Origin: Pezizomycotina sp. ARF18
Taxonomy: Eukaryota > Ascomycota
DNA length: 33,018 nt
NCBI GenBank assembly: GCA_002224055.1
Contig: AZLU01000112.1
Coordinates: 1-33,018 of the forward strand
Reading direction: 5' to 3'
Positions within the stretch are counted from its first letter, which is position 1. Every line of letters starts with the position of its first letter. Under the pieces are notes generated by a model. The model worked only from the letters and a program-made list of their open reading frames with translations, was not told where the DNA came from and ran no database searches. Shown piece after piece: positions 11,003 to 21,954 of this stretch. A program made the translations under genes and the position numbers.

Positions 11003-12833
11003 TCAGTCGAAATCTCCCCGTTCTTTGCGAACGTGGTCGTAACGCAATATAGATTCCATTAGAACTTGAGCGCCCAGTGCACTAATATAGTAGTTAACAA
11101 GAATTAGCTTAGGTTTCGCATCCAACAACACACTAGTGAATATTCTTCCCCAACTTACCAGTCGTCAGGTTTGCATACTCCGCCGGCGTATGGTTCATCC
11201 CGTCCTTACAAGGCGCGAATATCATCGCCGTCTGACACACGTGCGAAGTATTACAGCTATCGTGCCCCGCCCGCTAACCATATCCTTCCACGAAATACCC
11301 TCGTGCACCTCCGCAGCCTTCCTGACAACGTCAATGCACCCGTCATCGAACTTGACCCTCGGACTGTAAAATCCTCCCTGAATTCCACTTTCACCCCACG
11401 TGCGATTTCGTCGTCGTGAGCGTTTCGAATCTCCTTTTTATCCTACGGCAGATTATGTCCAGCGTTACGTTTTCGGGTGGCGGACGTCGAGGGTGAATGT
11501 TACGGTGTGAGGGATCGTGTTTACGGAGCCGGGAGGGTGGATATTATGCCGTGGACGCAAGGCCGTGAGATTTTTGGGCGGCGGGGATGGACTTCCGGAT
11601 GGCGTGCGCGGCGGCGTACATGGGGTCCGCGCGGGCGTCCAGGGGAGTCGTTCCGGTGTGCGCGTCGCGGCCGGTGAATGTTACCGTGTACCAACGGTAG
11701 GCTTTGGCCGGCCGTGACGACGCCGATGCGGGTATTGGTTTTTCTTTGTCCAGACATTCGCGCCATAGGATCGGTCATTGTTCTGGTTTTTTGGTCAATT
11801 GGGGATTCCGTTAGTTCCAATCAAGGATATCAATTTTTACTTTTGATACTGGATATATGGATACTTTGTTGCGATATAGCGACAATTACTACTAGCAGAT
11901 TTTGACTACGATATTCTACTTACCGATATGAAGCTCGAAATGTGCACCCAGCGGAAAGTCTTTATGCGAGCACATAGTTTCCCCCTTGTACCCGATCCGC
12001 TCCAATTCCTGCTTCATAGTCCGACGCACGCCGTCGGGTTCCGGGCGTGCCTCATGCAGGTTCCACGCATCTTCATGCGGTACCTTACCCGCCCAAACAC
12101 CAGACGACACCATCGACTTCGGAAACCGTGCACCTTCTTCACTAGAACCAACGAAACCCTCTTTAGCTAAATCAAATCACGACCTATTAAAAAAGGCCAG
12201 TATTTCCAGTGGTTTGACGGAAACCAAACTTCGTCCAATTAACAACCCCCACAGGCCCCTCCTCCACTTATTCTCCTTCAGCACCCTCAGCATCTCCACC
12301 CACAGCATGGACGCCTAATATCCCATCGTACCTACCCCCATCGGCTGCGTATCAAGATGCGAACCAGCCACCGTCGGCGGCGCATCCTTATTCTTCCCCT
12401 GACGCACGGCGAACATATTCCCATGTTATCTACGGTCAATTGACACCCCAACTCCCTCGTCGTTTCAGCGAACCAATCGCGGGCTCTTTTGTCGTCGTCG
12501 GAGAGGGAGAGGCGGGACATGCCGGTTTCGTATTTTCCTCTGTTCCGTCGGTACTTTTCCTTTGCGTAAAGCAGTACAAGGTGAGAGGAGAGGAGTGAAC
12601 ACGTACTTCCCGTAGCGCTTGCCGGTGCCCCACTCGCAGGTGCTGTGCAGGGAGTCCATGAGCCTGCTCTGCTCCACTTTCAGCTGCGAGAAGTCGGGCG
12701 CTACGCTTGTTCCGGCAGTGACGTCGCTGCCGGCGGCAAGAACACGCTTGAATCGAGGCGCAGGTACGCGACGGAGGAACTTGCTCCGCGCTATTGCTCG
12801 TCGGAGCATTGCGATTGATGCGCCTGAATTCAT
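11003..12833 (-). CDS. M20 amidohydrolase (N-carbamoyl-L-amino-acid hydrolase / beta-ureidopropionase type)
   Basis: Metal-dependent peptidase-family M20 enzyme that hydrolyses N-carbamoyl amino acids to the amino acid, CO2 and ammonia. The ATG at 12833 begins MNSGASIAMLRRAIARSKFL, possibly a mitochondrial presequence. Family motifs in order: STCEWGTGKRYG, ETGMSRLSLSDDDKRARDW, AGSHLDTQPMGG with RYDGILGVHA (His and Asp metal ligands), VVNWTNEEGARFPKSMVSSG (catalytic and metal Glu), GAHFELHIE, FTGRDAHTGTTPLDARADPM, and the C-terminal AGHDSCNTSHV and MIFAPCKDGMNHTPAEY. Introns fit at 12540-12606, 12142-12229 (weak GTTTGG donor), 11783-11923 and 11082-11158; the last exon ends VRKERGDFD at TGA 11003. 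The frame is broken repeatedly by one-base indels (for example near 12437, 12350, 12315, 12270 and 11720), and an in-frame TGA replaces the Gly of the EQG motif at 11775-11777. Either assembly errors or a decaying gene; the exact substrate is inferred from family similarity. Confidence 0.9.
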
Positions 12834-13758
12834 GGCGGGGTATTCTTTTGCTGCGATGTGGGTTGTTTGAAGATTGAAGGGTAGGTTGCACGAAGGCTAA
12901 AAAGCATGCATGGGTAGGTCGGGGATTGTTGAGCTGCGGACATTTTTACGGAGCCGCGGTCGAAAAAAAAAAAAAAAAAAATAAAAAATTAGATAAAATA
13001 AACGGACCGAATTGCAATATGGAAATAGAGCAAACGCCCTAATGGGTGAAATTATATTATACAGTGTTCTATTCAGCTTTGTTTATCAGTGCTTAGGTTC
13101 TTAAGTATTATTTAAACGCTTTCATTTTTGGTAACCTTGACTTGCTCGAGCTCGAGTGCTTTGGCGTTTTGTTGCTTTGAATTCCCATGATCCATGGAAA
13201 TGCTTTAAGCGCGCGGCCGCTTATATATACCAATAACTTAAGGCAGGCCTAGACAGCGGTATCTTGGGTCATGGACGATGACTAAGTAGCGTATTATATC
13301 ACTCTACGTCCTGCTTCCGAAGCTCCTACCGCTGGTGGTTTGATAATAGTAGCTAACTTTGAAATAGGATTTTTGTTACTTTCGCCAACAATGATGTACT
13401 CCTGGTCGCTAGAGCAGGGGCGTAGCCTGAAGTCATCTTTTTCCCTTCATAGTTTCATCCTTCGTGAAGAAAACATTATATATGTATATTTTGAGAAAGT
13501 AGTATATATTTACATGTATGCAACTTGTACAGAAAAAGCTGACTACAGGTTTGTAAAAAGGTGTAAATATAGGCAAATATGTACAAGAATTGAAATGGAA
13601 GATCCATGATATCGGGTATCTTTTTTTTTTAAAGCAAATCCAAATTCCGCCAAGGGAGAATGAGAAGAAGAAAATAGCGAGATAGAAAAGGTAAAATAGA
13701 AGCAAATGTTTTCCTGATCCTGAGATATACCGCGTGTTTAGTCGAGCAAAAATAAAAA
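12834..13758. other. Intergenic region between M20 and PI-PLC genes
   Basis: It holds the likely promoter of the minus-strand M20 gene, including an A19 tract at 12963-12981 (poly-T on the coding strand), and the 3' flank of the PI-PLC gene. The open frames at 13340-13760 on both strands are A/T-driven and have no protein-like pattern. Confidence 0.5.
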
Positions 13759-14935
13759 TCACTTCTTGCCAGTCAAATGCGCATTGAACTTGAGTATCTG
13801 ATTTATGAGCTTCGCGCCCGCAAAGTCCATCATCACAACTCCCAAATTCTTCCCCGAGTTCGGGTTAACAGCGCTGCTCGCCAGCCACTCGCCCGTCAGC
13901 TGGTTCATGCCCTTATACTTAATCAGCGGACCGACGAACAGACCTGCCGCAGCATAATGGGCGGGCAGGACGTGCTGGCGCTCAAGTGCGTCATGTACAT
14001 CGTATTCCCGAATTATCCGCGAGCGACTTCTGGAGGTTATCCTGGATGGACGGCCACTTGGTGCTCTTCAGCTTGCCGATCGGTCCGGCGTCGTAGTTGT
14101 CTTCTATCGCAAAGTTGCTCGCGCCCAGCGGATGCCGTACTGGCAAGGGTCGGAGCCGAAGCCCTGGAGGATGAGCATCTTGCCGCGCAGTGCGCCGAGA
14201 GTTGGTATCGTAGTCGAACCGGGCGTGCTGGGTTTTAGCAAGTGCTTGTTGAACAGAGTGGAGAACGCGCCGTCGCCGCTGAGGAAGTAGTTGAACCTAT
14301 CCACGAACGCCGTTTTGCCGGATAGCTGCGGTGGTTCCTCCTCTCGTATCCGTACGATGAGACCTTCCGTTGGGTTCGCTCGAGCCAGTTGAAGATTGTT
14401 GTCATGGCGTCGGAGAATTTCCAACCTAGCAGCGCGGGACCGTGGGACATTTGCAGCTCGCCGGCGAGTAACCAGGCGCGGAGGTCGATGTACCGGATTC
14501 CGGAATTCAACTGTGTCGTGAGGTCGTAGTTTTGGCACTGGGCCCCGACGATACCGAGGTTCGCTGCCCACGTCATGGTGTCGTGCTACGAAAAAGGTGC
14601 CGTGTTAGTGCTATATTTATATTTATATATATATATATGCGTATAAGGGGGAAAAGTAGATTGTTCATGTAGAAAGAGCTTACGGTTCCTGGAATTGATA
14701 TCTTGGACAGAAGCGTCGAATCTGGTATCGACGACATCCAGTTTTTGTTCGTGATGGCGTTGCAATCGAAGCACCAGTCCGAAGAGAAGAGGCCGTCCTT
14801 AGCCCTCTTTTCGAGATAAGAATTGACGCCGCCATTGATGATAGTGCTGGAGATCGCATCAGGGTCCGCGACAGGAACAGCTGAGGAGAGAAGCCATAGG
14901 CTGCTTAACGAAGCGAGTGTGAAAAGGCCGCGCAT
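13759..14935 (-). CDS. Secreted PI-PLC X-domain phosphodiesterase
   Basis: Predicted secreted phosphatidylinositol-specific phospholipase C of the single-domain bacterial type (TIM-barrel PLC-like phosphodiesterase), cleaving phosphatidylinositol or GPI-type lipids. The ATG at 14935 opens a clear signal peptide (MRGLFTLASLSSLWLLSSAV). Exon 1 ends ISIPGT at a GTAAGC donor; the intron is 14586-14683, with a CACTAAC branch and a TCGTAG acceptor. Exon 2 continues HDTMTWAAN, so the first catalytic His lies in the GTHDTM motif made at the splice. GIRYIDLRAW carries the active-site Arg/Asp region and MSHGP the second catalytic His. A later stretch has GKMLILQGFGSDP and EDNYDAGPIGKLKSTKWPSI, and the end is NLGVVMMDFAGAKLINQIL, stopping at TGA 13759. 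At least three indels break the frame: near 14375, where one more A restores LERNPTEGLIV, and near 14125 and 13980. The catalytic half precedes the breaks. Family is confident; substrate is inferred. Confidence 0.88.
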
Positions 14936-15704
14936 TTTCTTCTATTATCCAATCTAAATAAAATATATCGAGATAGATAATTATTTTGGAAATTGGAAAA
15001 TGAAGCAAGCACGGAAATGGGTGAAAAGGTAGACAGAGGAAAAAACGAGCGACGTTTTAGAGGGGTGAAGCAGCGAAAGTCGGCAGCCCTATGCTTCGGA
15101 TATACGGTATACTCTCGTGCATATATAGCGGGACAGTAACGAAAGCCACTTTTCCCCATTACGAAAGGGGCCCAGTGACCGGTATTTATTCAACTCATTA
15201 TCAAACCTCATGATCTCGGTCCAGGATCCGAAAGAAAAAAAAAAAAAGGGAACGCTTCCATCGAAGCTACCAAAATCCCTCACAGTTGTATTGTTCGCCA
15301 TTCAGGAACAAAGTACCTTTCGTGAAAAGGGGCCACGTTAATTTGGACTTAAGCTCATGTCCTCCAACCGAGGCGGAATAAAAGGATGTGGGTCAATAAA
15401 AAGCTGAAATTCACGAATACCTATAGACGGACAGCTTTAATCCGGCCGTCCGTGCATGAGAAGTGCAAGATTCTTTAGATCGTGATAGAAAGAACTCTTC
15501 GATCTCTTGGCCTCCCAGAGAGCCTCGACCCTTCGTCTATAATGCAAGATTTTAAAATTAACAACCACCACCTATACTATCAAGCATCTCCACTAATAAA
15601 TCTTGGATAGAGTCGAAACGAGGGCGAGTTCTGCCTTATCCTCCTTCCATTTCCACTCACATGCCGTTGGATGTCAGTCGTTCTTGTCCTGTTTCCTTTC
15701 GTTG
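14936..15704. other. Upstream region of PI-PLC gene
   Basis: No gene seen. The left 200 bases are the probable promoter and 5' UTR of the minus-strand PI-PLC gene, with a TATA-like site listed separately. The right part lies downstream of the candidate small gene at 15705-16007 and has no coding pattern. Confidence 0.45.
15121..15127 (-). promoter_or_regulatory. TATA-box candidate for PI-PLC gene
   Basis: TATATAT on the minus strand, flanked by GC-richer sequence, about 186 bp upstream of the PI-PLC start codon. Assigned by motif and distance only. Confidence 0.4.
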
Positions 15705-16007
15705 TCAGTTGCAAGCTTCACATGTGTTATGTGGCGAAATAGCTACATGGGCGATAATTGGCTCTCGTTTAGTTCCTTGCAGCTGATTAGCTTGGAATTT
15801 GAAGCTGCCAATGGATTTTGAGAGCTGGCTTTCCGCCTTCTCAGCCGCCTGACCATTTTTAGTAATTTTAAAGGCACCTCCGAAAAGACCGAGAAGAAGC
15901 AAATCTACAACTGCATATTTGTTAGTAGCTGCAATGGAAACGAAACAGAAAATTCGATGCAATACCGAAGTGTGGAGGCTCTTTTTTGCCGTAATCGAAG
16001 ACTCCAT
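15705..16007 (-). CDS. Candidate small one-span membrane protein
   Basis: A probable small two-exon gene. An ATG at 16007 in good context (CAAAACATGG) is followed by a segment that reads VFDYGKKEPPHF if one G is missing after the ATG. The intron at 15911-15965 has a textbook TACTAAC branch site and an ATGCAG acceptor. Exon 2 continues VDLLLLGLFGGAFKITKN, one predicted membrane segment, then charged QAAEKAESQLSKS. The layout (short N-terminus with PPH, one span, basic/charged tail) resembles small subunits of mitochondrial inner-membrane complexes, but I cannot assign a family. The C-terminal part after SIGSFKFQ looks unlike protein and may be intron or 3' UTR, so the stop at 15705 is provisional. 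Confidence 0.4.
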   Translation of the reverse strand: MESSITAKKSLHTSVLHRIFCFVSIAATNKYAVVDLLLLGLFGGAFKITKNGQAAEKAESQLSKSIGSFKFQANQLQGTKREPIIAHVAISPHNTCEACN

Positions 16008-17482
16008 GTTTTGAGGATCACCATCATGTCACCTAACGGAATAGAACTAAACTTACACTCATGAGCCGATGCCTTTTGACAACTTTATGGTTCCTTGGAA
16101 ACGTGGAAGCGGCAAAGAGGCAGCTACTCAGAGCAAAAAACTGGGGTAAAATAATCTTAGTAATTAAACATGATAAGACCGATATATTCAAATTTCCTTC
16201 CATTTATCCGTCCCGTGTTTCGCAAAAGCTCGATCGTTTGCATCGTGGTTTTTTGTTTCACCTATGAGGTAATGACGAGAGCATGCTGGTATTGCTGCAA
16301 GGGTATATTTTTGAGCGAATGCTATCACCCTTGTTCGATCGCTGTTGTCGCACAGACTAAGCAATGTGACCTTCGTGAATTCGGGTTATGATATCACCGA
16401 AATTTCGGCGTATTTGGCATTCTCGATATGCCATGGCTTGCCGCTGCCGCTATACTTGGGACCGCAGAAAGCAGATGCGGAATGCGACTCTTTTCGATAT
16501 TGCAATGTCTTTTAGCCGATGTGAGGTCCAGTGGCCTTTGAAAACCCCACAGTATGTGACACTAAAGTCGCAGCGGTTAGACGTTTTCGAGCCATTGCAA
16601 TCGCAAGATCCCAACGCGGCCCACTTATTCAAGTGCGGAGTTGATAATCAAAGCCAACCTGGGTGCGGTTTCCGTAAATCGATATCGCATCGCGCGCCTA
16701 GCCAGTAAGAAGTTGCTGGAGTATTGATATTGAACCTAAATCAAAGATGAGTAAGTATATATATCGAGGTGTTAGATGGTTTAGATGTTAGGTCAAGAGA
16801 AGGAAAGAGAGAAATGGAGGTATACTGCCACCTGAGCACTTACTTCAGCTTAGAACTAAGTCATATACTTCGGAAATTTTACTCATATCATTAGCTATAT
16901 TCAACTTTTCCTACTCTCTGTGACTTCACCAATGACAATACTTGAATAGTTTGAACAGAAACTAGTCTGAAATATTATGGATGAGATAATATTATGTATT
17001 ATAATAACGGGCTGTCGCTTTTGTTGTCGCAGAGTAGAGCGAGAGCAGTTGGACGTCCGGAATCCGTTAAAAGCATAAATGTCATGATAGCAATGTGGAC
17101 GTTTGAATTTAGAAGTCCACGTCTCTATGAGAGCCCTAAATGCCGAGAAATATAAGCATGGCCACCTAATTGGCTTGAAAACACCACGGGATCCGGCGGA
17201 GGCCCCTAGAATTATAATATCGTTTTTATTAAGGCCATTAAATTTTTTTTCTTCCCCGTGATCAAATACTTGGTAGCTTCTGCGTTCTTCACATGTATAC
17301 TTTCCCTCTCCATCCTTCCCAAGTTAGTTCCCTTCCCTATATATGATTAGTATTCTCAGAGACAGTCCATCCTCCTCCTATTATGTACAGAATACATTTA
17401 CTTTTCATTGCATTCGAAATATTATATCACCTTCCTTATTTTTTATTCTCTTTTTCTTAGCTCACTTTCCTTAAATCAACCC
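16008..17482. other. Gene-free stretch
   Basis: The left end is upstream flank of the candidate small gene. Frames at 16061-16708 on both strands have no recognisable motif. The right end, rich in C/T on the plus strand, is 3' flank of the kelch gene. Confidence 0.5.
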
Positions 17483-19944
17483 TTACTCCATCTCATATAT
17501 GGGCCCAACCTTCGGAGGACGCGACGCTCCAGCCAATGGCGAAGCCTCCGGAGGGATGCCTGATCCGGAAAGAGCGGAGGGAGCTCTACTGCCTCTGTTA
17601 CTCCCTGGGTTCTTAACCGAAGAGAAGAAACTGTCACTTCCAAGCTCCGACACGGGACGGCTGTCAAGCTCCGCGGCAATGAATTGCGTCCTACGCCTTC
17701 CCGCAGCCGCAGCTTCGCTCAAAGTCGAGGTCCTCGCGGTGTTACCGATGCCCGCTTCATTGTATGCTTTCTCCTCCCTGGGGCCTTCTTCGGAGCGGTT
17801 GATTCTGCCAATCCATATGAATCACGGTTACTGCCAAAAACTTGTCTCATTTGTTCTCTGTCCGCTACCGCGGCTCGGCGGCGGCGGCGGTAGCAGCAAA
17901 AGTAACCCAGGGCCATTGCAACAACGGCAGCAAAGAAGATTGCACCGAAGATGATTCCTATGACGGCTTTGTAACCCAACCCGCTACCCTTTTTCGAAGT
18001 TGGGCTTTCGTCGAATAGCTCCTTCAAGTCATTAGAGCTCCATCCCTTCTCAGGTTCGTTGCCGATGCTCCGGTTTACATTCGGCTGGAAGCCGGCTATG
18101 CTTCCGGCTTCCTTGATGCCCTTCCACTCGCTGTCCCATTGGAGGGTGCTGATATCGAGGACATGGATCTCGTCGTACTCGCAAGTGGACTTGGTAAACG
18201 TCGGATAAACCGCATTGGCCGCCGTCAATTTTTGGTCATTAGAAGTACCGCCGATAACAAGCATCTTTTTACCGACGCGGTGGCAGCGGTGACGGGTTCG
18301 CCTGTAAGGGACCATGTTCGGAGTATCCTGAGGAATAGTCGCACGGAACCACCGAAAGGCCGGCAGCAGGAGAACAAATACGTCGCCGTAGTACGAGTCG
18401 TCCTCGGGGGTACTGAACATTCCTGAGCCTGAGCCTCCGGCGTAGAAGTATATGGCATGCCATGAATTGTCTTCTGCCGAGATAGCGATCGAGCATGCAT
18501 CCATACGTTGGTAAGGAATCTCGTCCGTTTGATCTGAATGTGCTTTTGTTGCCGTCTGGCTGTACCATTTCTCTTGAGCGATGTCATAGATTCTAATCTC
18601 TTCGGAAGGTCTCTAGATTGAGTAATCATCATTAGTAGATCGTTCATGTGATCGAGCTCTGCGGCGTATAGTAAATTTAACAAGTGCTTTGACTAACCAC
18701 GAGGTCGCTGACACTTTTAGGGTCATCATCTTTTCCCCCGCTCTGGATTCTAGCTGCTGTCTCGATAGTACCGCCAATTGAGACGAGACATCCTTTTTCA
18801 CCGATGGGGATCCAGGTTACTGCGGCACCAATGCTCTTCTCGTTACTATCGAGGTTCGAAGTCTGTAGCTCCAAGTCAGTCTTCACTTTCCTAGCCAAGA
18901 TTGGTTAGTAACCCTCGAAGAGGTAGATGCTTACTTTCTTTGTCCAATCCTGATCATTTAGATCCATGCTCAGAAGTTGTTCATCGGCGTGGAACCAGTA
19001 GGATCTGTCTTCTGCGTCTCCGCCATCCAAACCCTGGCTCCGCCGACACGGAAGGCTATACTTTCGCCGTTGTTCAGATTCGGATTAGACGCTGTATAGC
19101 CACCCCTGTAGTATCTCTTCGGCCAATTCGTCGCGTCTGGAACCTGGTACTGCTTTTTCATGTCCCATTCGCCCTCTATGGTGTCGAATGTCCACAGAGT
19201 TGATGGGTCGGAAATGTTGTCGTAGTATACGACACCGTCCACCAACACGAGGCTGCTGTTGACCCGCCAGAGCATCCCGCCAGAAAGATATATCTCCGGT
19301 TGATTCTGTGATGTTTTCGGGCGGCCATCGAAGAGTTCGTTATTATTGACTATGGTCGGCTTGTAATCCGAAGCTGCGGAGATAGAATACCCAACCGGTT
19401 CCCATGGTGGAAGTCTTCTTTGGAGGCGTTAAAAAGTGCGTTTCCAACCTTGAAGGACTTCGTGAGGTCCAGTGAAATGAACTCGTTGGCTACGAAAGTG
19501 ATTAGAAAATGGAGGTCAGGGGACGAGACGATATTTTACAAAAGTATATGAAGGGAAGACAATTAATGTTAGAAATTTTGGGAAGTAGGGGAACAAAGAT
19601 ACACAGCAGCCCGGAGAATCCGATCGGGGTATTAAGGATATCTTTGGTGAGAACTCTTCCTCCCAAAAGATACAGCGTATTGTCAACTAAAGCCGCTGAT
19701 ATACAGAAGAGTTCTCTGTCAGATCTTTCCAAGTGGTCGGGCCTCTAATACGGTAGTCATGTCTAGAAGAGAAGGGCCAACATACTTCTGTGATCCCATC
19801 GACGACAGAGGCCCCAATAGGGTATTGGCTTGGAGAAGACGTCAAATTCTGAGACAAGGTTGGACCTGCTAGAAAAACCTGAAAAAGGGCAACGAGCAGG
19901 CTGAAAGGCCAGAGAAGCCGCAGGTTCTTGTTCGTATTCATCAT
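17483..19944 (-). CDS. Kelch-repeat type I membrane protein
   Basis: A secreted-pathway protein with a galactose-oxidase-like kelch beta-propeller outside, one membrane span and a cytoplasmic tail; this fungal group is usually annotated as kelch repeat or cell-wall anchored protein, with roles at the cell surface inferred. The start at 19944 gives MMNTNKNLRLLWPFSLLVAL, a signal peptide. A very short intron (19745-19785, 41 nt) joins DGITE to RPDHLERSDRELF. Kelch-type strands follow: AALVDNTLYLLGGRV, SSLVLVDGVVYYDN, KGCLVSIGGT, EEIRIYDIAQEKWYSQTAT, HAIYFYAGGSGSGMF, MLVIGGTSNDQ and DEIHVLDISTLQW. The span is YKAVIGIIFGAIFFAAVVAM then GYFCCYRRRRR (about 17880-17975). The tail has FIAAELDSRPVSELGSD and ends GPIYEME at 17483, reached only after a one-base frame break near 17722; without it the protein stops at 17719. 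Further breaks are likely near 19410 and 18980. Other introns start at GTAAGC near 18935 and GTTAGT near 18700. Confidence 0.85.
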
Positions 19945-20272
19945 GGCGTATGCGGGTTCTATGAGGGTATTTGAATAAGCTCGATGGCTTCGACAGTCGA
20001 GCGGGTTTCGTAAGAAAGAAAGATCGGTCGAGTTCGTTTGAGAGAGGATTAGCACTTTATAGACAACTTTTCGTTCTACTCGGAGCTGGAGCGAAAGATT
20101 GTTGCCGTATGATAAGATTAAGGCATTCGGAGAGCGAAATAGAACTTGAGAGAAGAAACGAAGGGAGAAAAGAAGCTACAAAAAGATATTCAGCTTTCTG
20201 TTATGATAAATGACGCCTGGAAAGTCGTCTGGCTTGGTGGAAATTAACTGTTTGTTAGCAAGAGGGAAAAAT

Positions 20273-20290
20273 TTTATTTATTTATTTATT

Positions 20291-20338
<48 letters not shown>

Positions 20339-20340
20339 TA
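20273..20340. repeat. Compound microsatellite (TTTA)n-(TTA)n
   Basis: About seven TTTA units pass directly into about twelve TTA/TAT units. It is intergenic, 330 bp upstream of the kelch start. Confidence 0.85.
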
Positions 20341-21257
20341 ATAATGAAGCTATTTTACTACTACTTAGTGAGTAAGGTCCACATCCCCAAGTAATTTTGG
20401 CTTATATATTTGATCGCTCTCCATCTTCAGAAGAAAATGCTTTCTGTTGTACGCGTGCCAGCGATATATCCTATTTCATCTCGTCCTCGTCGGCCTGTTA
20501 TTTGATGAGCGCTCGATTTACGAATTACCAGGCCTATTTATCGATCTAGCTCAGTGAAACAGACAAAGAAGCCAACAGTAACAGTACTAGTATACACAGA
20601 CACGATGGCGCTATATATGAGATGGAGTTTAATTCATCCCAGCAAGCTCATAATACCCCGCACACTTCGAATACCAGGATCACCGGACACTGATGACGCA
20701 CAATGATTGTGCGAAACACCACGAGCTATACGCCCTACCATCCATTCAATATCGAAGTCGAAAAAGGACGACCTATAAAGGTAATGATCCCAGTTCAGCG
20801 TGCCTTTAATTTCAAATTCTTCTGGAGATTCCATTGTTCACGTTTGTGTAACGCGGGAAAGCATGCGTGTAACCGCCACACGGTGACGTCGAATAATAGC
20901 TTGTCTGTCACTACCTAAAGCAAAAAGCAAGATGGTGGTCCGCCACACTCCCTAGCTAAGAGCAAACATGGTCTATACCGAACTTTGCAAATGTATTTCT
21001 GGTACCATGGAGTTCGTGGAGCGGATTTCTCATTGCTTGATAAGACGCTACAAACTATGGCCCCGTTCGTGTATACTTCACCTTTGGCAAACTCGGAGCC
21101 TGTCCCAAAAAGTCGCGAACTTGCGGATATTCGCTCCTCAAACTGCGAAACAATATTTGGTCATCGATTAGGAATAATTATCGATATTATACCACATTTT
21201 TTTTTCTTAAGTATAATGCGGGCTATATATATATATACATACGAGATGATCTGAGCG

Positions 21258-21297
<40 letters not shown>
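21258..21297. repeat. 40-nt poly-A tract
   Basis: Forty uninterrupted A, the longest homopolymer in the window. I found no retroelement body upstream and no obvious target-site duplication. The length should be treated as approximate. Confidence 0.85.
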
Positions 21298-21298
<1 letters not shown>

Positions 21299-21817
21299 GA
21301 TGTTGAAAATCTGCGATTTCGCTAAAAATAAGCTGAGGACGATTAAAAAGATTTATCATTTCCTCACAGGGTTCCGAAACGCACAAAGCTCCAAAACGTG
21401 GGTTCCCCCAAAATATGCAGGCATCGCAAAAAGGCACTCCTCCATGATCTCTCGAAACCCTAACAAAATAGCAGAGAACCCCCGGAACCACTACGCAGTT
21501 GCATGGTTGAATAATAGTGGGCGTTTCGACCCTGCAGAACTTTGACTGGGTCGATCAACTTCGGAGCTCAAGAGATAAAGTAACACTAAAGCGCAATCTA
21601 CAAAAACCTGTGTGGCTCTTGGATTCAAGTCGATGACATGGATGATTACCGATTAGGAGCCCCGATGCACAGCCCAGCCGAGCAACGGTGAGGGAAATTA
21701 GCTTGACTTAAGCTTTCATCGGCAATTACCCCAAACCAGTTTAGATTCTTCTCCATGCTAGTCGGTTAATAGTGGTCTCCGCACTATACTTATGTAATGA
21801 CGATCGTGGACGTTTTT

Positions 21818-21833
21818 CAGCCGATTTCGGCTG
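21818..21833. promoter_or_regulatory. CCG/CGG dyad upstream of AACS gene
   Basis: A perfect inverted repeat, CAGCCGA-TT-TCGGCTG, about 275 bp upstream of the synthetase ATG. CCG and CGG half-sites in dyad are the kind of target bound by fungal Zn2Cys6 regulators. The binding factor is unknown; the regulatory role is inferred. Confidence 0.4.
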
Positions 21834-21863
21834 TAAAGCGTCGGCATCATTCGGTCGTTTGCT

Positions 21864-21869
21864 CCTCGG
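21864..21869 (+). promoter_or_regulatory. CCTCGG motif (FarA/FarB-type core)
   Basis: CCTCGG is the core site of the Aspergillus fatty-acid regulators FarA and FarB. Here it lies about 240 bp upstream of an acetoacetyl-CoA synthetase gene, which fits fatty-acid or ketone-body control. A six-base match alone is weak evidence. Confidence 0.3.
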
Positions 21870-21947
21870 AATAGGGTCCGCCCAAACGCGTTTTAAGTGT
21901 TAATTCGGTGGGTGCGGAGGGCGGAAAACACCATTCATTTATCTCAA

Positions 21948-21954
21948 TATAAGG
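21948..21954 (+). promoter_or_regulatory. TATA-box candidate for AACS gene
   Basis: TATAAGG about 152 bp upstream of the start codon, followed by a C/T-rich stretch typical of fungal transcription starts. Confidence 0.4.

Noticed and set aside
12436-12891. Minus-strand 151-codon frame overlapping the M20 start
   Set aside because: It is out of frame with the clear M20 N-terminus and has no family motif.
17499-17954. Plus-strand 151-codon frame opposite the kelch tail
   Set aside because: Shadow of the kelch C-terminus; no motif of its own.
20634-20834. 66-codon minus-strand frame with a real ATG
   Set aside because: No recognised motif, no splice partner, and it sits in a promoter-like region; chance is the simplest view.
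21300-21545. 81-codon plus-strand frame starting right after the A40 tract
   Set aside because: No recognised motif or supporting gene structure, and no retroelement features beside the tract.
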